From the NCBI GenBank assembly GCA_018806985.1, contig JADANN010000026.1, positions 1 through 64,000 on the forward strand: a stretch of DNA of 64,000 nucleotides, written 5' to 3'. Shown one piece after another: positions 23,109 through 34,869 of this stretch; positions within the stretch are counted from its first letter, which is position 1, and each line of letters opens with the position of its first letter. A program made the position numbers and the translations under genes. The notes below the pieces were generated by a model. The model made no database searches, was not told the origin of the DNA, and worked only from the letters and a program-made list of their open reading frames with translations. This DNA is from Angiostrongylus vasorum (lineage: Eukaryota; Nematoda; Chromadorea; Rhabditida; Metastrongylidae).

Positions 23109-23216
23109 TTATTTCAACGATTTTATCACAGCACCAACCTCGTCCTGCCTCTTCAAGTAGTCTGCCTCAATGAAGGCCATATTCGTGGAGATTAGAGCAC
23201 ACTTCATCAACAAATG
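23109..23216 (-). CDS. Candidate terminal exon, unknown protein
   Basis: Thirty-six codons in phase 0 after the acceptor cgttcacatcag, reading HLLMKCALISTNMAFIEADY and ending VIKSLK with a stop. Composition and the clean acceptor argue for coding. A possible upstream exon on the same strand, NTVRSDDNGSCRPLPYYVT at about 23300-23460 after a ttttttag acceptor, does not join in phase. Not assigned to a family. Confidence 0.35.
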   Translation of the reverse strand, partial: HLLMKCALISTNMAFIEADYLKRQDEVGAVIKSLK

Positions 23217-23639
23217 CTGATGTGAACGAAAACGAAACTGGGAGGCGGAGTTCAAACCTTCAAACGCATTATTTGGAATTTACTTGTCGCAATCAAAAGC
23301 TTAAAGAGAACTGCCACTGACATTTCGTTACGTTGAATGCCATACTGGTTAGCACTTGAAAAACCAGACATCACTTTTTTCTTTGAATCCGTAACATAGT
23401 ACGGAAGTGGTCGACACGAACCGTTATCGTCACTGCGCACTGTATTGCTAAAAAATAAAAAGAGAAACGTATTTAGACAAACAAGTTGCAGACGACTGTG
23501 TAGCACGAATGAAAAAAAATTACAAGAAGAAGTATAAAAAGTGATGTTTAAAACTGGAGCATTTGATAATAAATGCGTCGTTTTTCTCTCTCAGCAATCG
23601 CGAAGATGTTCATTTCCCTCCAGTGGAAGGCAGGTAAAA

Positions 23640-23679
23640 GCAGCTCCGAAGGGGGTAATACTGCCGAAACATCAGCTGC
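23640..23679 (+). ncRNA. Degenerate hammerhead-like motif
   Basis: A 6-bp outer stem GCAGCT/AGCTGC encloses CCGAAGG, a GC-rich segment, then GAAAC and ATC. The layout resembles a type I hammerhead, but two core bases differ (CUGANGA would be needed) and stem II pairs poorly. Likely a relic of a retroelement 3' end. Confidence 0.25.
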
Positions 23680-24762
23680 GGTTATGCTGTAAGTGTGTTT
23701 TTGTGTGGAAGTAAACGTATGCTGAATAACAGACTTGCAATTGTTGGGAAAGAAAACGACACATTTGTAATCCAATGCAGAGGTTAATAGAAAGTCGATC
23801 CTGCGAACGGGAACACTTGAGCTAAAGAACTGTTTTCACTTGCACTCCTATAAGTGTGAAACTCATCTGCTGTTTCAATTCAAACGGTAGGAATGAAGCG
23901 GAAAACCATACGAACTGTTTCTCCTACTATATAGCAAAAATAGATTACTTCGACTCTGATCTATTGCAATTGACATAGGAAATCAAGCGAAATGTGCCAG
24001 CTCCGAGGCTAACTACTGAGCTGATAATCGTCACTTTTGGTACTATCGATGTTAGACTCTCATTTCCACAAAACTAAATTGGCCAGCAAATTTGAAGCTT
24101 GCATCACTTGATTCCCATGTATGGAGCTCAAGCGATCATTATTCTTAACCGAGAAATAGACGCTATACCTCAAAGCGGAATGAAAACACACTAACCAAAC
24201 CTATGATGACAACTAGTTCTCATCCAAAATTATCACCGTGCTCTCCAGAAGAGGCCACCCATGCTTCCGCAAACTACTAGTTAACTGCAAAGGAACGCTG
24301 CTTTGTGCTATACGAAGACTATTGCACCAATGTCGGTAGAAAAGAACTTTGATATCGTCAGTTGACAACAGCTAAAGAGTCAGAGCATTGATTTCACGTG
24401 GTTTGCAGCATTAAGCTTTGGTAAATGCTCCTTTCTCACAATTTCAGACCTAATATCGCATTACGCAACAGATCCCCTCGTCTTCCTTTGCTGAACTTGG
24501 TACACTGTAAAATAACGCTTCCGTCACCGATGGTGTAATCACTCGATTCGGATTGATTACGTTTTTGAGGACGTGCACATCACAAAAAATTAAACCGCAA
24601 TACGAGTACTCACTCACCTCTGCAATCTTTTAAAATGCAAAGCACCAATTTGAATTTTGTAAATGTGTAAAGAAATAAAAGGAAGAACAAAAAGAGAGAC
24701 ACATGCCTCCAACTGAGATCTCCTTCAGAAAACGCTGTGATACCACTTGCGAGACATTTTAC

Positions 24763-24887
24763 GCACTCAGATGGAAGAGCTTCTGGCAGTGGTAGCATTC
24801 TATGATGCAGTTGACTCCAATTACTTTTCCACAACCACATACACGAGGCTCCCATAAAATATGCAATGTGTTGGACTTGAGCAAAGC
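24763..24887 (-). CDS. Exon with a PHD-like zinc finger, partial gene
   Basis: After the acceptor gattttaatag the frame reads LLKSNTLHILWEPRVCGCGK, then VNCIIECYHCQKLFHLS, to a GTAAAA donor. The spacing C-x-C, then E-C-x2-C-x4-F-H, is the first half of a PHD-type finger, which would be completed by the next exon. PHD fingers read histone tails or act as scaffolds; the specific protein is not identified. A small exon at about 25282-25320 (SVIVEMAGGM before GTAAGT) may belong to the same gene. Confidence 0.4.
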
Positions 24888-25466
24888 CTATTAAAATCAA
24901 TAGTTGGAACAGCACTTAGATCAGTGCTTCTCTTAAAAGGCGAGCAAATAACTTTCAAAAATTCCCATCCAATAGGGGGAAATCTCTTTCCGACAACTTT
25001 CCACACTCAAGCGGAAATATTATGGAAGCAAAACCACTGAACCCACTCGACGTAGTGCCAATCATAACTCTCTATCTACTTATTGGAAATGCCTGTAATC
25101 CCTGATGTCTAAAACGCAATTTAACAATTGCTTAGGTTTTTCCTAGATAGTATGGCAAAGCTGTACAAATTCAAAAGCAGACAAATCGTGGGTTGAGATG
25201 CGCCCTTTTCTTTCGTATCTGCTCCCCACACTCCATTACTTTCATCCCTCTCACTGTTTCTAGATTTTAATAACTTACCATGCCACCAGCCATTTCGACG
25301 ATTACTGAATACAAACCTGTATACAAAATATTTCTCGCGGAGACAACTGTTCGTCAACTACTTAACACATTTAATGGCAGACCACCTTGTAACTAGGTGT
25401 TTTCAATGAAATGAAAAAATTTTAACAAAGAATTTCGATAATCCTGTTTAAAACACTTACTTCAGT

Positions 25467-25559
25467 CTACAAGTGCTTATCGTACCCATTTTCAAGTTTT
25501 AGTTTGAAAGGACGTATAGCAGACCATGCATCCTCCAGCGAGCAGTGGATGAACGAGTT
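25467..25559 (-). CDS. Last exon of a REXO/PQE-1-like 3'-5' exonuclease
   Basis: Phase-0 exon after ttttttgcag reading NSFIHCSLEDAWSAI and ending KLKLENGYDKHL with a stop. The H-x-S-x-E-D-A block is the Exo III motif of DEDDh exonucleases of the REXO family, which trim or degrade RNA 3' ends. It lies about 480 nt downstream of the Exo II exon on the same strand. Normal family proteins have a further conserved segment between these motifs that I did not find. Confidence 0.5.
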   Translation of the reverse strand, partial: NSFIHCSLEDAWSAIRPFKLKLENGYDKHL

Positions 25560-26030
25560 CTGCAAAAAACTGTGTAAAACGATAGCTAAAGACAAACACA
25601 ACAAAAAAATTCTAAGACCGGCTATAAACTGGATTTCTTCACCAAAGAATGCACTCATTAATTTCTTTAAGCCTGTTTTCTGGCTAGGTTTACGAGGAAG
25701 ACTGTACCCAAGGCTGGTATCGATAAAGCACCTGAATTTTACAGAAACAAAGCGAAAACAGACATTAACTAAGCAACGACACTAAGTAGGGAGCTCGTAG
25801 GTAAGGTTTTGTCTAATTTTTTGAAGAAGAATCACGTAAACCGCGTCAATGTTTTTTACCGCGGGACAAGTTGAGAAGGAGTCCTGCGTCTCCATCAGAC
25901 ACAAGTAACTGCGAAGCTATCTGGACCTAAGTATTTGCTATGTAATCAATATTGAGGCTCGATAATAAGCGATGCTTTTAGTCAAACCTTACTTTGGAGC
26001 TTACTGATTTCTTCATGAATCTCAACTAAC
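25560..26030. other. Intron-like DNA with a D fragment
   Basis: Between the two exonuclease exons. Positions 25860-25905 (ttgagaaggagtcctgcgtc) match the 3' half of D in reverse orientation. Confidence 0.4.
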
Positions 26031-26033
26031 TTT

Positions 26034-26190
26034 TTATTGACAAAGTGCTAAAGCAAACGGATGTGCTATGCGCACTGCGCGAAGATCAGAATTTTGTGAG
26101 TGACCGCATAAAATAGCACCAGGAGGCAGAATTGCGTGAAAAGCAGCTTCGGCGTCTTGGAGTGTTGTTGTAACGAACTTCATAACTTCT
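26034..26190 (-). CDS. Exo II exon of a REXO/PQE-1-like exonuclease
   Basis: The frame reads VTPEVMKFVTTTLQDAEAAF, ILPPGAILCGHSQNSDLRAV and RIAHP. G-H-S-x-x-S-D-L-R-A-x is the Exo II signature of REXO1/PQE-1-type exonucleases, and the preceding VTPE..TTL.DA matches the family layout. The exon probably ends at a GTTTGC donor after AHP near 26056. Just upstream (26191-26228) is a 30-bp end of a D repeat (a tandem acttgatacttgat, then cggcccgtc), so the exon's true 5' border may be disturbed. Confidence 0.5.
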
Positions 26191-26229
26191 GGTGTGACGG
26201 GCCGTTCAAGTATCAAGTATCAAGTAAGT

Positions 26230-27119
26230 TCATCTTCTGAACAGTAATAGTGTCCGCAGTCACGGTATAGTCTTTTGCAGTCCTGTCGTTATTTTGTCAT
26301 GAGATTTAACCAGCGTGTCCAATACAACACTGTCTCTTCTCGAAGTTAAATTACAACACTTCAACAATAGTTGAAAAAACGTCACTGAAGTTTCTGTCCA
26401 TTGTAGATGAAAATGTGTGTTCACATTGGAGAAAGAAGGGCTGAGGTTACGCACATTTCGCAACCCACAGCGAACACTGGGAATCCGTTACAAATGCATA
26501 TCTCAACAACAGAACGAAAGTTATTGCAACACTACGAAATTTATACATTGTACCTCACTGATAACTGAAATTACACAGTTAGTTAGTAGGGCTATTCAAA
26601 AATCGACCAACAGAAACCCATTTCAATATCTGTCATGATTAACAAGGAGAAAATGATAACGTCTGTTTATTGCACAAGAACTTCTGCATGTCACCTAACC
26701 AGTGATCTCGTACTGGGAAACAACCTCTCGACGTATAATAGAACATGCTTATTTTTAAAATATTACGCAAAATATCCTTTCGATGGCAAAAAACGTGGAG
26801 CACAACCGCACATGATTTACGATTTAACAAAGTTATGCTATAAAGAGATCCATTCGTGACCTACGCAAAGAAGATTTAGCGTCATCACCTATTGATAGAA
26901 AAGATACTATCCTTCCTTGGTGGCGATAATTGAATCATCTGTGAACTGAGCGCCATTCTTCACAATTTCAGTTTCAGTGATCAGCAATTCGGTTTTCAAG
27001 TCTGCGCACTTCTTTAGTGGGACACAAAGATTTTAGCAAATGACGAACGCTACGAATTCACTTCAATTCACATGCGGCCGAAGACGTAGACCGCACTGTT
27101 TTTGATTTCAGACATATCC

Positions 27120-27181
<62 letters not shown>

Positions 27182-28510
27182 GATGAATAAGTGAAGAACG
27201 TGCAGGATAAAAAGGTAAGGCGATGATAGAAGATGATTAATTTGAAACATGCCAAGACGCACTCACGAATTCGTTTTTGGATTGGAACTCGCATCAGGTT
27301 ATTCCAGGAGCTCTTCCTATCTCTCGCGAAAGAACTTTCTTATCTCCTTGAATATTTTATTACCAGGTAACTAGTGTTTTCTGCGTGGAGATTTTTTTGA
27401 AAAAGAAGTAAACACTTGCTAAATATTCGTTGGGCAATGTGCCCGAACAATAACCGTTTGAGAATACTGAGTGACCACCGATGGCAGAAGATGAGACCAT
27501 TTTGGTCTGCTCACACTAGGACCAATCACCGAATAATGAACGAGTTCACGCTATTCTATAAGAGCTTTCCTGTTACATCATCTATTAAGCGAAGTGTAAG
27601 AAACAAACATTGGAATATATTTAGCAAAACATTTGGTTCATTCCCTTGCTTGGTATACAAAGAATCTGGTTTAATATGATCTTATTTCAATTTAATCTGC
27701 TGGTTTAATCACAGCTTCCTGAATAGGGATGAGTCAGAGTACGTGCAACAAATCGACGAAATGCATTGGAAACTTCAGCACGCGCAACCCGCATTGATCA
27801 ACACAAAGGCACTAGATGATTTCTAGGATAAAGCCATGTTTTCTAGGGTAAAGCCATACGTCGAAGCACCGACGCTACCAAGGTTGAACAAGCTCGTACA
27901 TGAAACTCTGCCTCATCTACCATGCTCGGTAGACCTCTAGCCTACTGAATACCACTTCTGCAATTCTTTCGATAGCCACGAAAGCGAAGGCTATAGTGGT
28001 TTTCATTTCAATCAATGAAATTCATTCCATGCTAAGACAAACGACGTTCAAAACACTGGTTGAAATTCGCCACTATTTTCCGAACAGTATAGTAGAAATT
28101 GGGAAGTAATTCACTTAATGTCTGAAATCGTGTAAATTAAAAAGTAAGAAATAAGCAATTGAAAAGCACACTTGTTGCGAATGACAATTCCCTGCTAATT
28201 TCTTGAGTTCAAGCACGGTTTGCCCATTTGCTAACAATAGCTGCTAAGGCTTTTAAACAAAAAAAATCTCAGTGACGTAGCTAATCGTCCACGATTATCA
28301 CTTGGTTATTTTGCAAAAGAGTAACACCTCAACCTCAAACCGGCCAATTTCTCTACTATTCCGTGACTAGATATTTCATAGAAAAATATTCTCTATTGAA
28401 AAGCCACTCTCCTGACCCCTTTCCTTGTGAGGAGCAATCCATATACATTAACCTTGTACAGATTTCTACACTGGAAGACGTAGCCCACAAAGTTCTACTT
28501 TCTGGAATAA
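26230..28510. other. Long unassigned interval, possible introns of the exonuclease gene
   Basis: I looked for an Exo I (DCEMV-like) exon on the minus strand and did not find one. A minus-strand stretch at about 26905-27012 reads CADLKTELLITETEIVKNGA without stops and could be an exon of something, but lacks a clear donor. A TA microsatellite lies at 27124-27174. Confidence 0.3.
27124..27174. repeat. (TA)n microsatellite
   Basis: Uninterrupted ta dinucleotides for about 50 bp. Confidence 0.95.
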
Positions 28511-28512
28511 CA

Positions 28513-28719
28513 CTACGAGGGACATATTTTCGTTCCGGGCTTCCTTTGCCGTAGTCTCACCATTAGGTAAATAACATTTCTGTTTTGCTTTCCGAATATC
28601 GTTCGACCAAAGCACCAACGGCTTCTGCTCATTGGCTGTTGCAAATTACCATTACATGCTACGCAATAACGTTCCAATTTCTTATCCAATTTCTTAGCCG
28701 TCAAGAATGATCGGAACAC
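28513..28719 (-). CDS. Candidate exon with a cysteine knuckle
   Basis: Frame reading FRSFLTAKKLDKKLERYCVA, then CNGNLQQ, SRSRWCFGRTIFGKQNRN, to a GTGAGA donor. C-x2-C followed by W-C-F-G-R resembles, loosely, the zinc-binding C-x2-C and YHWG-type block found upstream of the catalytic domain in REXO1-like proteins. If so it is an upstream exon of the gene at 25467-26190. Weak evidence. Confidence 0.28.
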   Translation of the reverse strand: MFRSFLTAKKLDKKLERYCVACNGNLQQPMSRSRWCFGRTIFGKQNRNVIYLMVRLRQRKPGTKICPS

Positions 28720-29722
28720 TACAATCTTTTATCATTTGCATTGTACGAGATATCACTGAATCATTACTGTGAATAGGTTTTTGGTTACATTGACCAAACT
28801 CTCATTTTGTGTCCATGCAGCATCAAACGCTTCGAAACATGCGCTATGGGAGGTAGAGAAGGCTGGTCGGAGAGTTAGACGTCCATTGGACGAATATTGT
28901 TTACATCAGTGATTCTCTTGTAAGCCTACCTAGCTGTTCGATTCCAAGTCTGCAGATGCAATCATGACAATCATGTTGACATCTCGACGAAAGCATAGCA
29001 GGAGAATTCGGGGATATTTCTGCTGCTCTGCGTAAGTTGGATATCAGAAATTAAAGCATGACCCCATTAAAGAAAAAAAGTAGGTGCTGAATATTAGAGG
29101 CATTGTCCAAGTCGCTTAGCAAATGTTCCGCTTTGCTAAAGATTAGTTTTGAGGTAAAAATATTATCAGCAATACAAAGATTTAGCTGTTTGCCATCGAC
29201 ATTCACTACCTTGTCATCATACTTCAGCTTTTTTAGACTTTAATTTTTATCTTTCGCTTTATTAATTTTTATTTCAGTTCTGTATTTTTACTTAGTATTT
29301 TTTTAAGCACTTAATTTTCCTTAAAAGACGTCACCTCGCATGGTTTATTCCTTTCGACTGATAACAATGCAGTTAACGAATAACGCTATTGTTGTTGGGT
29401 TCAACGTTCAGTTCTTTCGCAGTTTCCTTAACCACTGCTCCATCATGTTACTTTCCATAGTTATTCAATGCTATACGTGCACATAGGATATAATCTCGTT
29501 AAGCGGTAACTAGTGAACCCGATCTGTTTTCAATCCCACCACCGATATTTCGCCATGTGATCTTCTCTTCACGAATATGAAGTTACTATCGTTCAATTGC
29601 GGAATATTGGTCCTCTTGCTAATGATTTCTTGAATGGAATCTACGTGAAAATTGATGTAATTTGCGGCATCCAGGGAGATGAGAGGATCGGAGTTAGAAT
29701 AAACCTTCTTATATATTCAAAA
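28720..29722. other. No recognisable gene
   Basis: AT-rich; no coding stretch, recurrent repeat or structured element seen. Confidence 0.4.
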
Positions 29723-30000
29723 AATGGGTGCGTGTAGGATAGTGGTCGGCGGCGCTCTGCAATACACATGAGATCGATTCCCGCGCCCGTGGCTCACTAA
29801 GCCTTCCACTTCTCCGGGGTCGGCAAATTGGTACCAGACTTGTCTGAGAGGATGGAAGCACTGGCTCGATACATCGGGAGGCCACCACGAGTCATTGTAA
29901 AAGCCAGATATGCATTCAATCACCTCAATGATGCCTAATGAAGTCAAATGCATGGCGCATACCTCAGGGATTGATTAACGCCGAGAGGTTTATTCCTTAT
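29723..30000 (+). repeat. SINE-1 copy
   Basis: Head gggtgcgtgtaggatagtgg and gagatcgattcccg, body ggcaaattggtaccagactt, tail attaacgccgagaggtttat. Near full length. Confidence 0.75.
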
Positions 30001-30384
30001 CTGTTGTGTATTCCAGTCGTAACTTCACTTCATTGTGTTTTTTAATCGCTTTCAAATCATTAAATCAAGGGTAAATTTGCTGATGATTTTTGTTCTTGCC
30101 ATGCTGTAGGTGATCTGCAATATACGGAGGACGGCAGATGAAAGGCGATGCACTAATTACTTATTCACGCTGACGTGCAAGTAGTTTATAAAAGGTTGCT
30201 TCTTGTATCTTTCGTAAACACACTGTTATATTCGTGCTACATTCGTATGAACTCTTGCGTGTAGACTGTGCCTTATATTGTGATTTGGTCGAAAGCCTAG
30301 CGCATCATCATCGTTGAAGAGTTTTCATATATGTGCAATTGCGATTAAAGTGGGTTGTTCGTCCTAAAATTTGATCTTTCATGC

Positions 30385-30485
30385 TGACATCGAGAACCAC
30401 CACAGTGCTCATTGGAGCCTAACTGCAAGGTCGCAAATCTCACTCTGATCCACAAGCGCGGGAGACTGCCTGTGATGACCACTTG
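30385..30485 (-). repeat. D repeat fragment
   Basis: Contains gagaaccaccacagtg, gcaaatctcactctgatcca and gactgcctgtgatgacca, matching the first half of D in reverse orientation. Confidence 0.5.
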
Positions 30486-30499
30486 AAGGAATAGTGCCG

Positions 30500-33475
30500 C
30501 TTTTCCAAGACTCTGCGAAAACAAAATCTTGTTCCACTGGCAAATTGTCTCTGAAACTCACTTTTTTCTGTAAATTTGGGACAATACTTGGTCAGAGCAG
30601 GCTATTCGGATTTGTACCAACTTATATGTTGTTGATATTCATCAATGTTAAGATGCAATTGCTGAGTTTTTATAACCACCATTTTATTCGTTATACACGC
30701 TCTCCTAATGTCGAAATAGAAAGCGATTGCAGTGACCTCTTATTTGTGAGTTATAAGAATGAGCCATGAGCATTTAATCTATATTGGCATTATTACACAT
30801 TTTCCTTTTAGGTCAACATTTTTCCCCACTCAGCTCTTTTAGGTGTAGAATTCATATTCTTTTCTGACATGTGAATAAAGGATAGTTAAGTACAAAGTTT
30901 ACATGTAGACCTAAGCTTCCTTAGCTTCTTTAATCCTGCACGTTCATTAGTTAAATGTTTTCTCTATACTCCTAAGAGTAGGCGCATAATTGTGTACAAT
31001 AGTGAAAAAAAATCGCAAGGTGGAGAAATTGGAATTTTTAAAAAAGGCAGACAGCAATACAGCGGAAATCATGCTGCTTCTTTAAGACGGTGCTTCTCTA
31101 CGATTTCACACATCGTAAGGAATGTGAAGGCGATGAGACATATTGCCGCATGTTTTCTCCCACAACTGTACAGGCCTTGGTCAGAGTTGATAGCATTACG
31201 ATAGAACTTCACGTAAGGATTAGGTTTTTGACTTGATATCCTCAATGACAGCATACCATATCATACCATATCTCGTCACTTTCCTTCCTAACCGCGAAAG
31301 CATGTAGATTCAGTCTTGGTCGAGTTGACGAACTGGCACGTTAGGAGACTGAAAAGGTGTAAGACGTGTCAACAGTGTCAGTGTGAATGAGTATCAGACT
31401 ATTGTTCACGTCGTCAATTTTTTCGTAAACCCCGCTTTTGCAAATGCGACGACATCGAATTTTTGACGAAAACTGGTACGCCATGGTTTATGTCACAAAC
31501 AGGTATTGTATTACGTTGGAAAGTGGATACCTCTGCCCAGAAAACGCTCTTGGCCTGCGTTGTCAATGTTGCTGTTCTGAGTTCTTATATTTTAAAGTAG
31601 TACTACCACAGGTATCTCGAGATAAGAGCAAAGTTCATATTCATGTTCATATTCAGATCAACAAATGGACCTCGAGCACGCGATTACCTTACCGCGGAGT
31701 TACATGCTGTCAACTACACCAATCGCGGCCTTTGCTTTGCTTTTTTTCTCAACCATATTTATACTTTATTGATGCTAGCTGATAGAACCTATAACTGTGG
31801 AAACATGGCTGATAGACAGGCAGAACAAAGACCTCGGTTGCTGTGGTGAATAGCCCATGAGTCCTGTGCAACGGTAATGGTGGTTTCGAAACCCACTAGA
31901 GGTTCTGAGCTTTGTTTATATCTCAGCATCCTTGTAGTTTTACTTCAGATAATACTCTGCAATGAAAAAAAATTGGCAGTGAGCAAAAAGTTAACACGTT
32001 CTAGTAGTACTGTTCCTATTCCAATAATGAACTTATCCTTTCGAGAAATCGGTAGAAGTTTTGTATGTGTTTTCAGCCCATGCTGAACTATACTATCACA
32101 CCAGTTTGAGAGTTTAAAAAACGGCTGTCACTTAGTGACTTTTGTGTAGCATGTTAGAAGAGAAGTAAACATGGTTTGTTCATGCCTTTCATTTATTATG
32201 ACGTCATCGGCTTCGGTAGGTAACGTTCGCTGAAGGACGTCTTCATCGAACGTTGAGCATTGGGTTTCTATAATAGTGAATCACATCTTATTCATTCAGT
32301 TCCATCCTTTAGGTAGCAATCTAAACTTATTTAGACACACTCCTGGTGCCACTTTGATGCTGAACTGGTCGGTGAGTTATAGCCTATCCGTTCATCACTC
32401 ACTATTAGTTCCCTGTTGGAGGATTTAATCCCTAGCCGATGCTGTAGGTGTTCGCTGTCATTGTATTCATCGTTCTCGCGAGGTAGGTCTTGCTAGTCCT
32501 TGTGGAGTGGAACACCACTGAGTCATATGATAAAGATATTGATTATTCACGCCGAGGTTAAGTGACGCTTGATTGTGAAAAGTGTAAAAGTAAATGTCCT
32601 CATTCCAGAGGTATAGGACCCTTCACCTCTCTAGTGCGAGCGAACTCCACTGAATAGCTCTGATACGCTGAAGCGAAAAAAAAATACATCTTCCTACTAC
32701 CGTTTTGAATTGCTATCGACAGTTATCGAAAGTACAGTTGAGGTTGCGAACTGGGACTATTGTCATAATGGCCAGGATTGTTTTGAGCAATTGACTCAAA
32801 CTTTGTGAAACATTCTTATCAGGTTTTCATTCTTTCTCCATTAATAAAAGTCCTTGAAAAACTGTTCGAGTTAATCAAGACATACTTATTTTCTTAATCA
32901 CACTTTGTCATCAGCGCTAAATACTCCAGTTTTGCTAAACGTTGATAGAATTCCCATAAATCTATGTTCTAAAAATAGAATGATATCAATGAACAACTGT
33001 GTTAAGCCAAAACTCTATAAGGCCGCTACTAATCTGCCGATAAAGATGGAGCGCTGTTATTTTCAACTGAAAGAGAACTATCAGAATCTATTAGACCATT
33101 TTTATGAATAGAAAACAATCTCATTTTTTTTGTCATAATAAAATCCTAGGCCTGTGCACGTCACAGTCTTCTCAATGGCGTCTTCGGCAGCGGCTTGATT
33201 ACTGAGGAGTTTCTCAGCAAGTAGTGGGTTGCTCAAAAAAGTGGGACTCTGTTTGTAAAGGCTAGGTGCATATGCAGGATAAGGCAGAATTCGTATGCCA
33301 GTAGTGCGATGCGTGGTCGCGTGTTGTCACACAATTACAATGGTTCATTTCGAACGATTACTGCTATTCACAGATGTTACAGTCATTGTTTCAACTACTC
33401 ATTTTAGTCGATCGAGTTCTTTATCAGAATGTCACCAATTGCTATAGAAAACCTACACTTGATACTTGATACTTA
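30500..33475. other. Gene-poor interval
   Basis: Two weak exon candidates on the plus strand: about 30653-30748 (YTRSPNVEIESDCSDLLF before a GTGAGT donor) and about 31655-31735 (STNGPRARDYLTAELHAVNY after ttcatattcag). Neither can be assigned. The rest is AT-rich without recognised repeats. Confidence 0.25.
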
Positions 33476-33479
33476 AACG

Positions 33480-33832
33480 GCCCGTCTTCACTAGTTGTGC
33501 GGGCCTCAGCATAATCACCATTTCTCAGAGATTTGCTGGTTAAGCCATTGTGGTTCCCCGAGGACAGCCTGGCCAAAGTCTGCCCCAGGTCGTCACCACG
33601 ACAGGCAGTCGCAGCCCTTGTGGATCACAGGGAGATTTGCCACCATGCGACTTTGACACCAGGACGCTAGTGGATCGTGGTATTGGGTTACTCATAGCTA
33701 GGCTTTCTAGTGGAAACGCAGGACTCCTTCTCAACTTGGGTGAAACTGCCAGCGGGTTAAATCTTTCCCCTGTACATCGCTGTCCGAGACCCAGGAACAC
33801 CTCCAGCCACGATGAGGCGGTAAACCGTTGCG
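33480..33832 (+). repeat. D repeat copy
   Basis: About 80 percent similar by eye to 7082-7437, from tagttgtgcgggcctcagca to gaggcggtaaaccgttgcg. It is preceded by a tandem acttgatacttgatactt and cggcccgtc, the same flank that precedes the exonuclease exon at 26191-26228; this suggests D really begins there. Confidence 0.75.
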
Positions 33833-34189
33833 AGGATAGAAGACCTATACTTAGTCTATTTTCTATGGACGTCCTACGATTACACGCTGACACCTATTTG
33901 TCATTCGTTTAATTCGTGTACCTTCTATACATGTCACGTTTTTTTTGCCTTCCCTGTTCTATTGTCTTTCATCACAACTACATTACGAATACAAGCGAAA
34001 AAATTTACCATAAAAAAGGTTATCGAAAGTGCACTATTATTTCGCAAATGACTAACGGCGAAGGAAATCATGTCATTTGATGTCCACCAAGCGAAGCACT
34101 CTCCCCAACGAGCAGAAACGAATGGAGTTTACGATTTGTCAGTTTAATTTTGAAGACCGACGTTCCCTTAACCTTAAGTGATGTGTCAA

Positions 34190-34400
34190 ACTATTTTTTC
34201 TAACGGAAAAGCTAAGACGAGATGGTTAGGTTGTTTTACTCTAGAAGACTTGACTCGTAGCGACTACAAAGGCCCACCTCGAAAGAAAGAACAGCTGTGG
34301 GCAATCGACTCAAGTCGTGGCGGCTCCGGAGATAGTGATGACTCCGAAAAGTCAGCCGAATATTTTTTTTTGCAACAAACTCGTCTTAGCTTGTCAACGA
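34190..34400 (+). pseudogene. Mariner-like transposase relic
   Basis: Reads RWLGCF, LEDLTRSDYKGPPRKKEQLW and EKSAEYF, in the order of the N-terminal region of mariner transposases (W-x-x-x-F, a D-L-x-D/R-x-P-R-S-G-R-P-type block). It shares aaagaaagaacagctgtggg-type sequence with 42885-42990. Highly decayed, so assignment is tentative. Confidence 0.35.
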
Positions 34401-34869
34401 AAAAAAGGCACATTGTCGGTCTTAATTTGCTAGTTTGTAAAGCGTGCCTCCATAGAGGAACTAGTTAATAACACTCCGCGTTAAATCGATTTCACAGTGT
34501 GACTGTAAATTGTTTCATAGACAAACGACGTCTCTTCCTTCCCGAAAGAGTACAACATCGCAATTCATGATACCATGTGTCGCAAAAAATTTCTCTCCAT
34601 TTCGCTAATGAATCTACTGGGAAACTGCTAAGATATTAAATAGATAATGTTAAACAGTTTTTTAACAACTTCCCGTTTCCAGGAACACGGATCTTCCTCA
34701 TAGAGTGATCTCTTGCCAGTTAATAGCGAGGCAACATGGCGCATCACCCAGTGCCGGATAGGGAGATAATCGTGGACCAAATCGACCTTTGCTTCCCTGA
34801 GACGTGTTTCTGCTGCGCCCATTTGGCACATACTTCCTGTTTTGCGAGGGCGTATTCATGTATGCGTGA

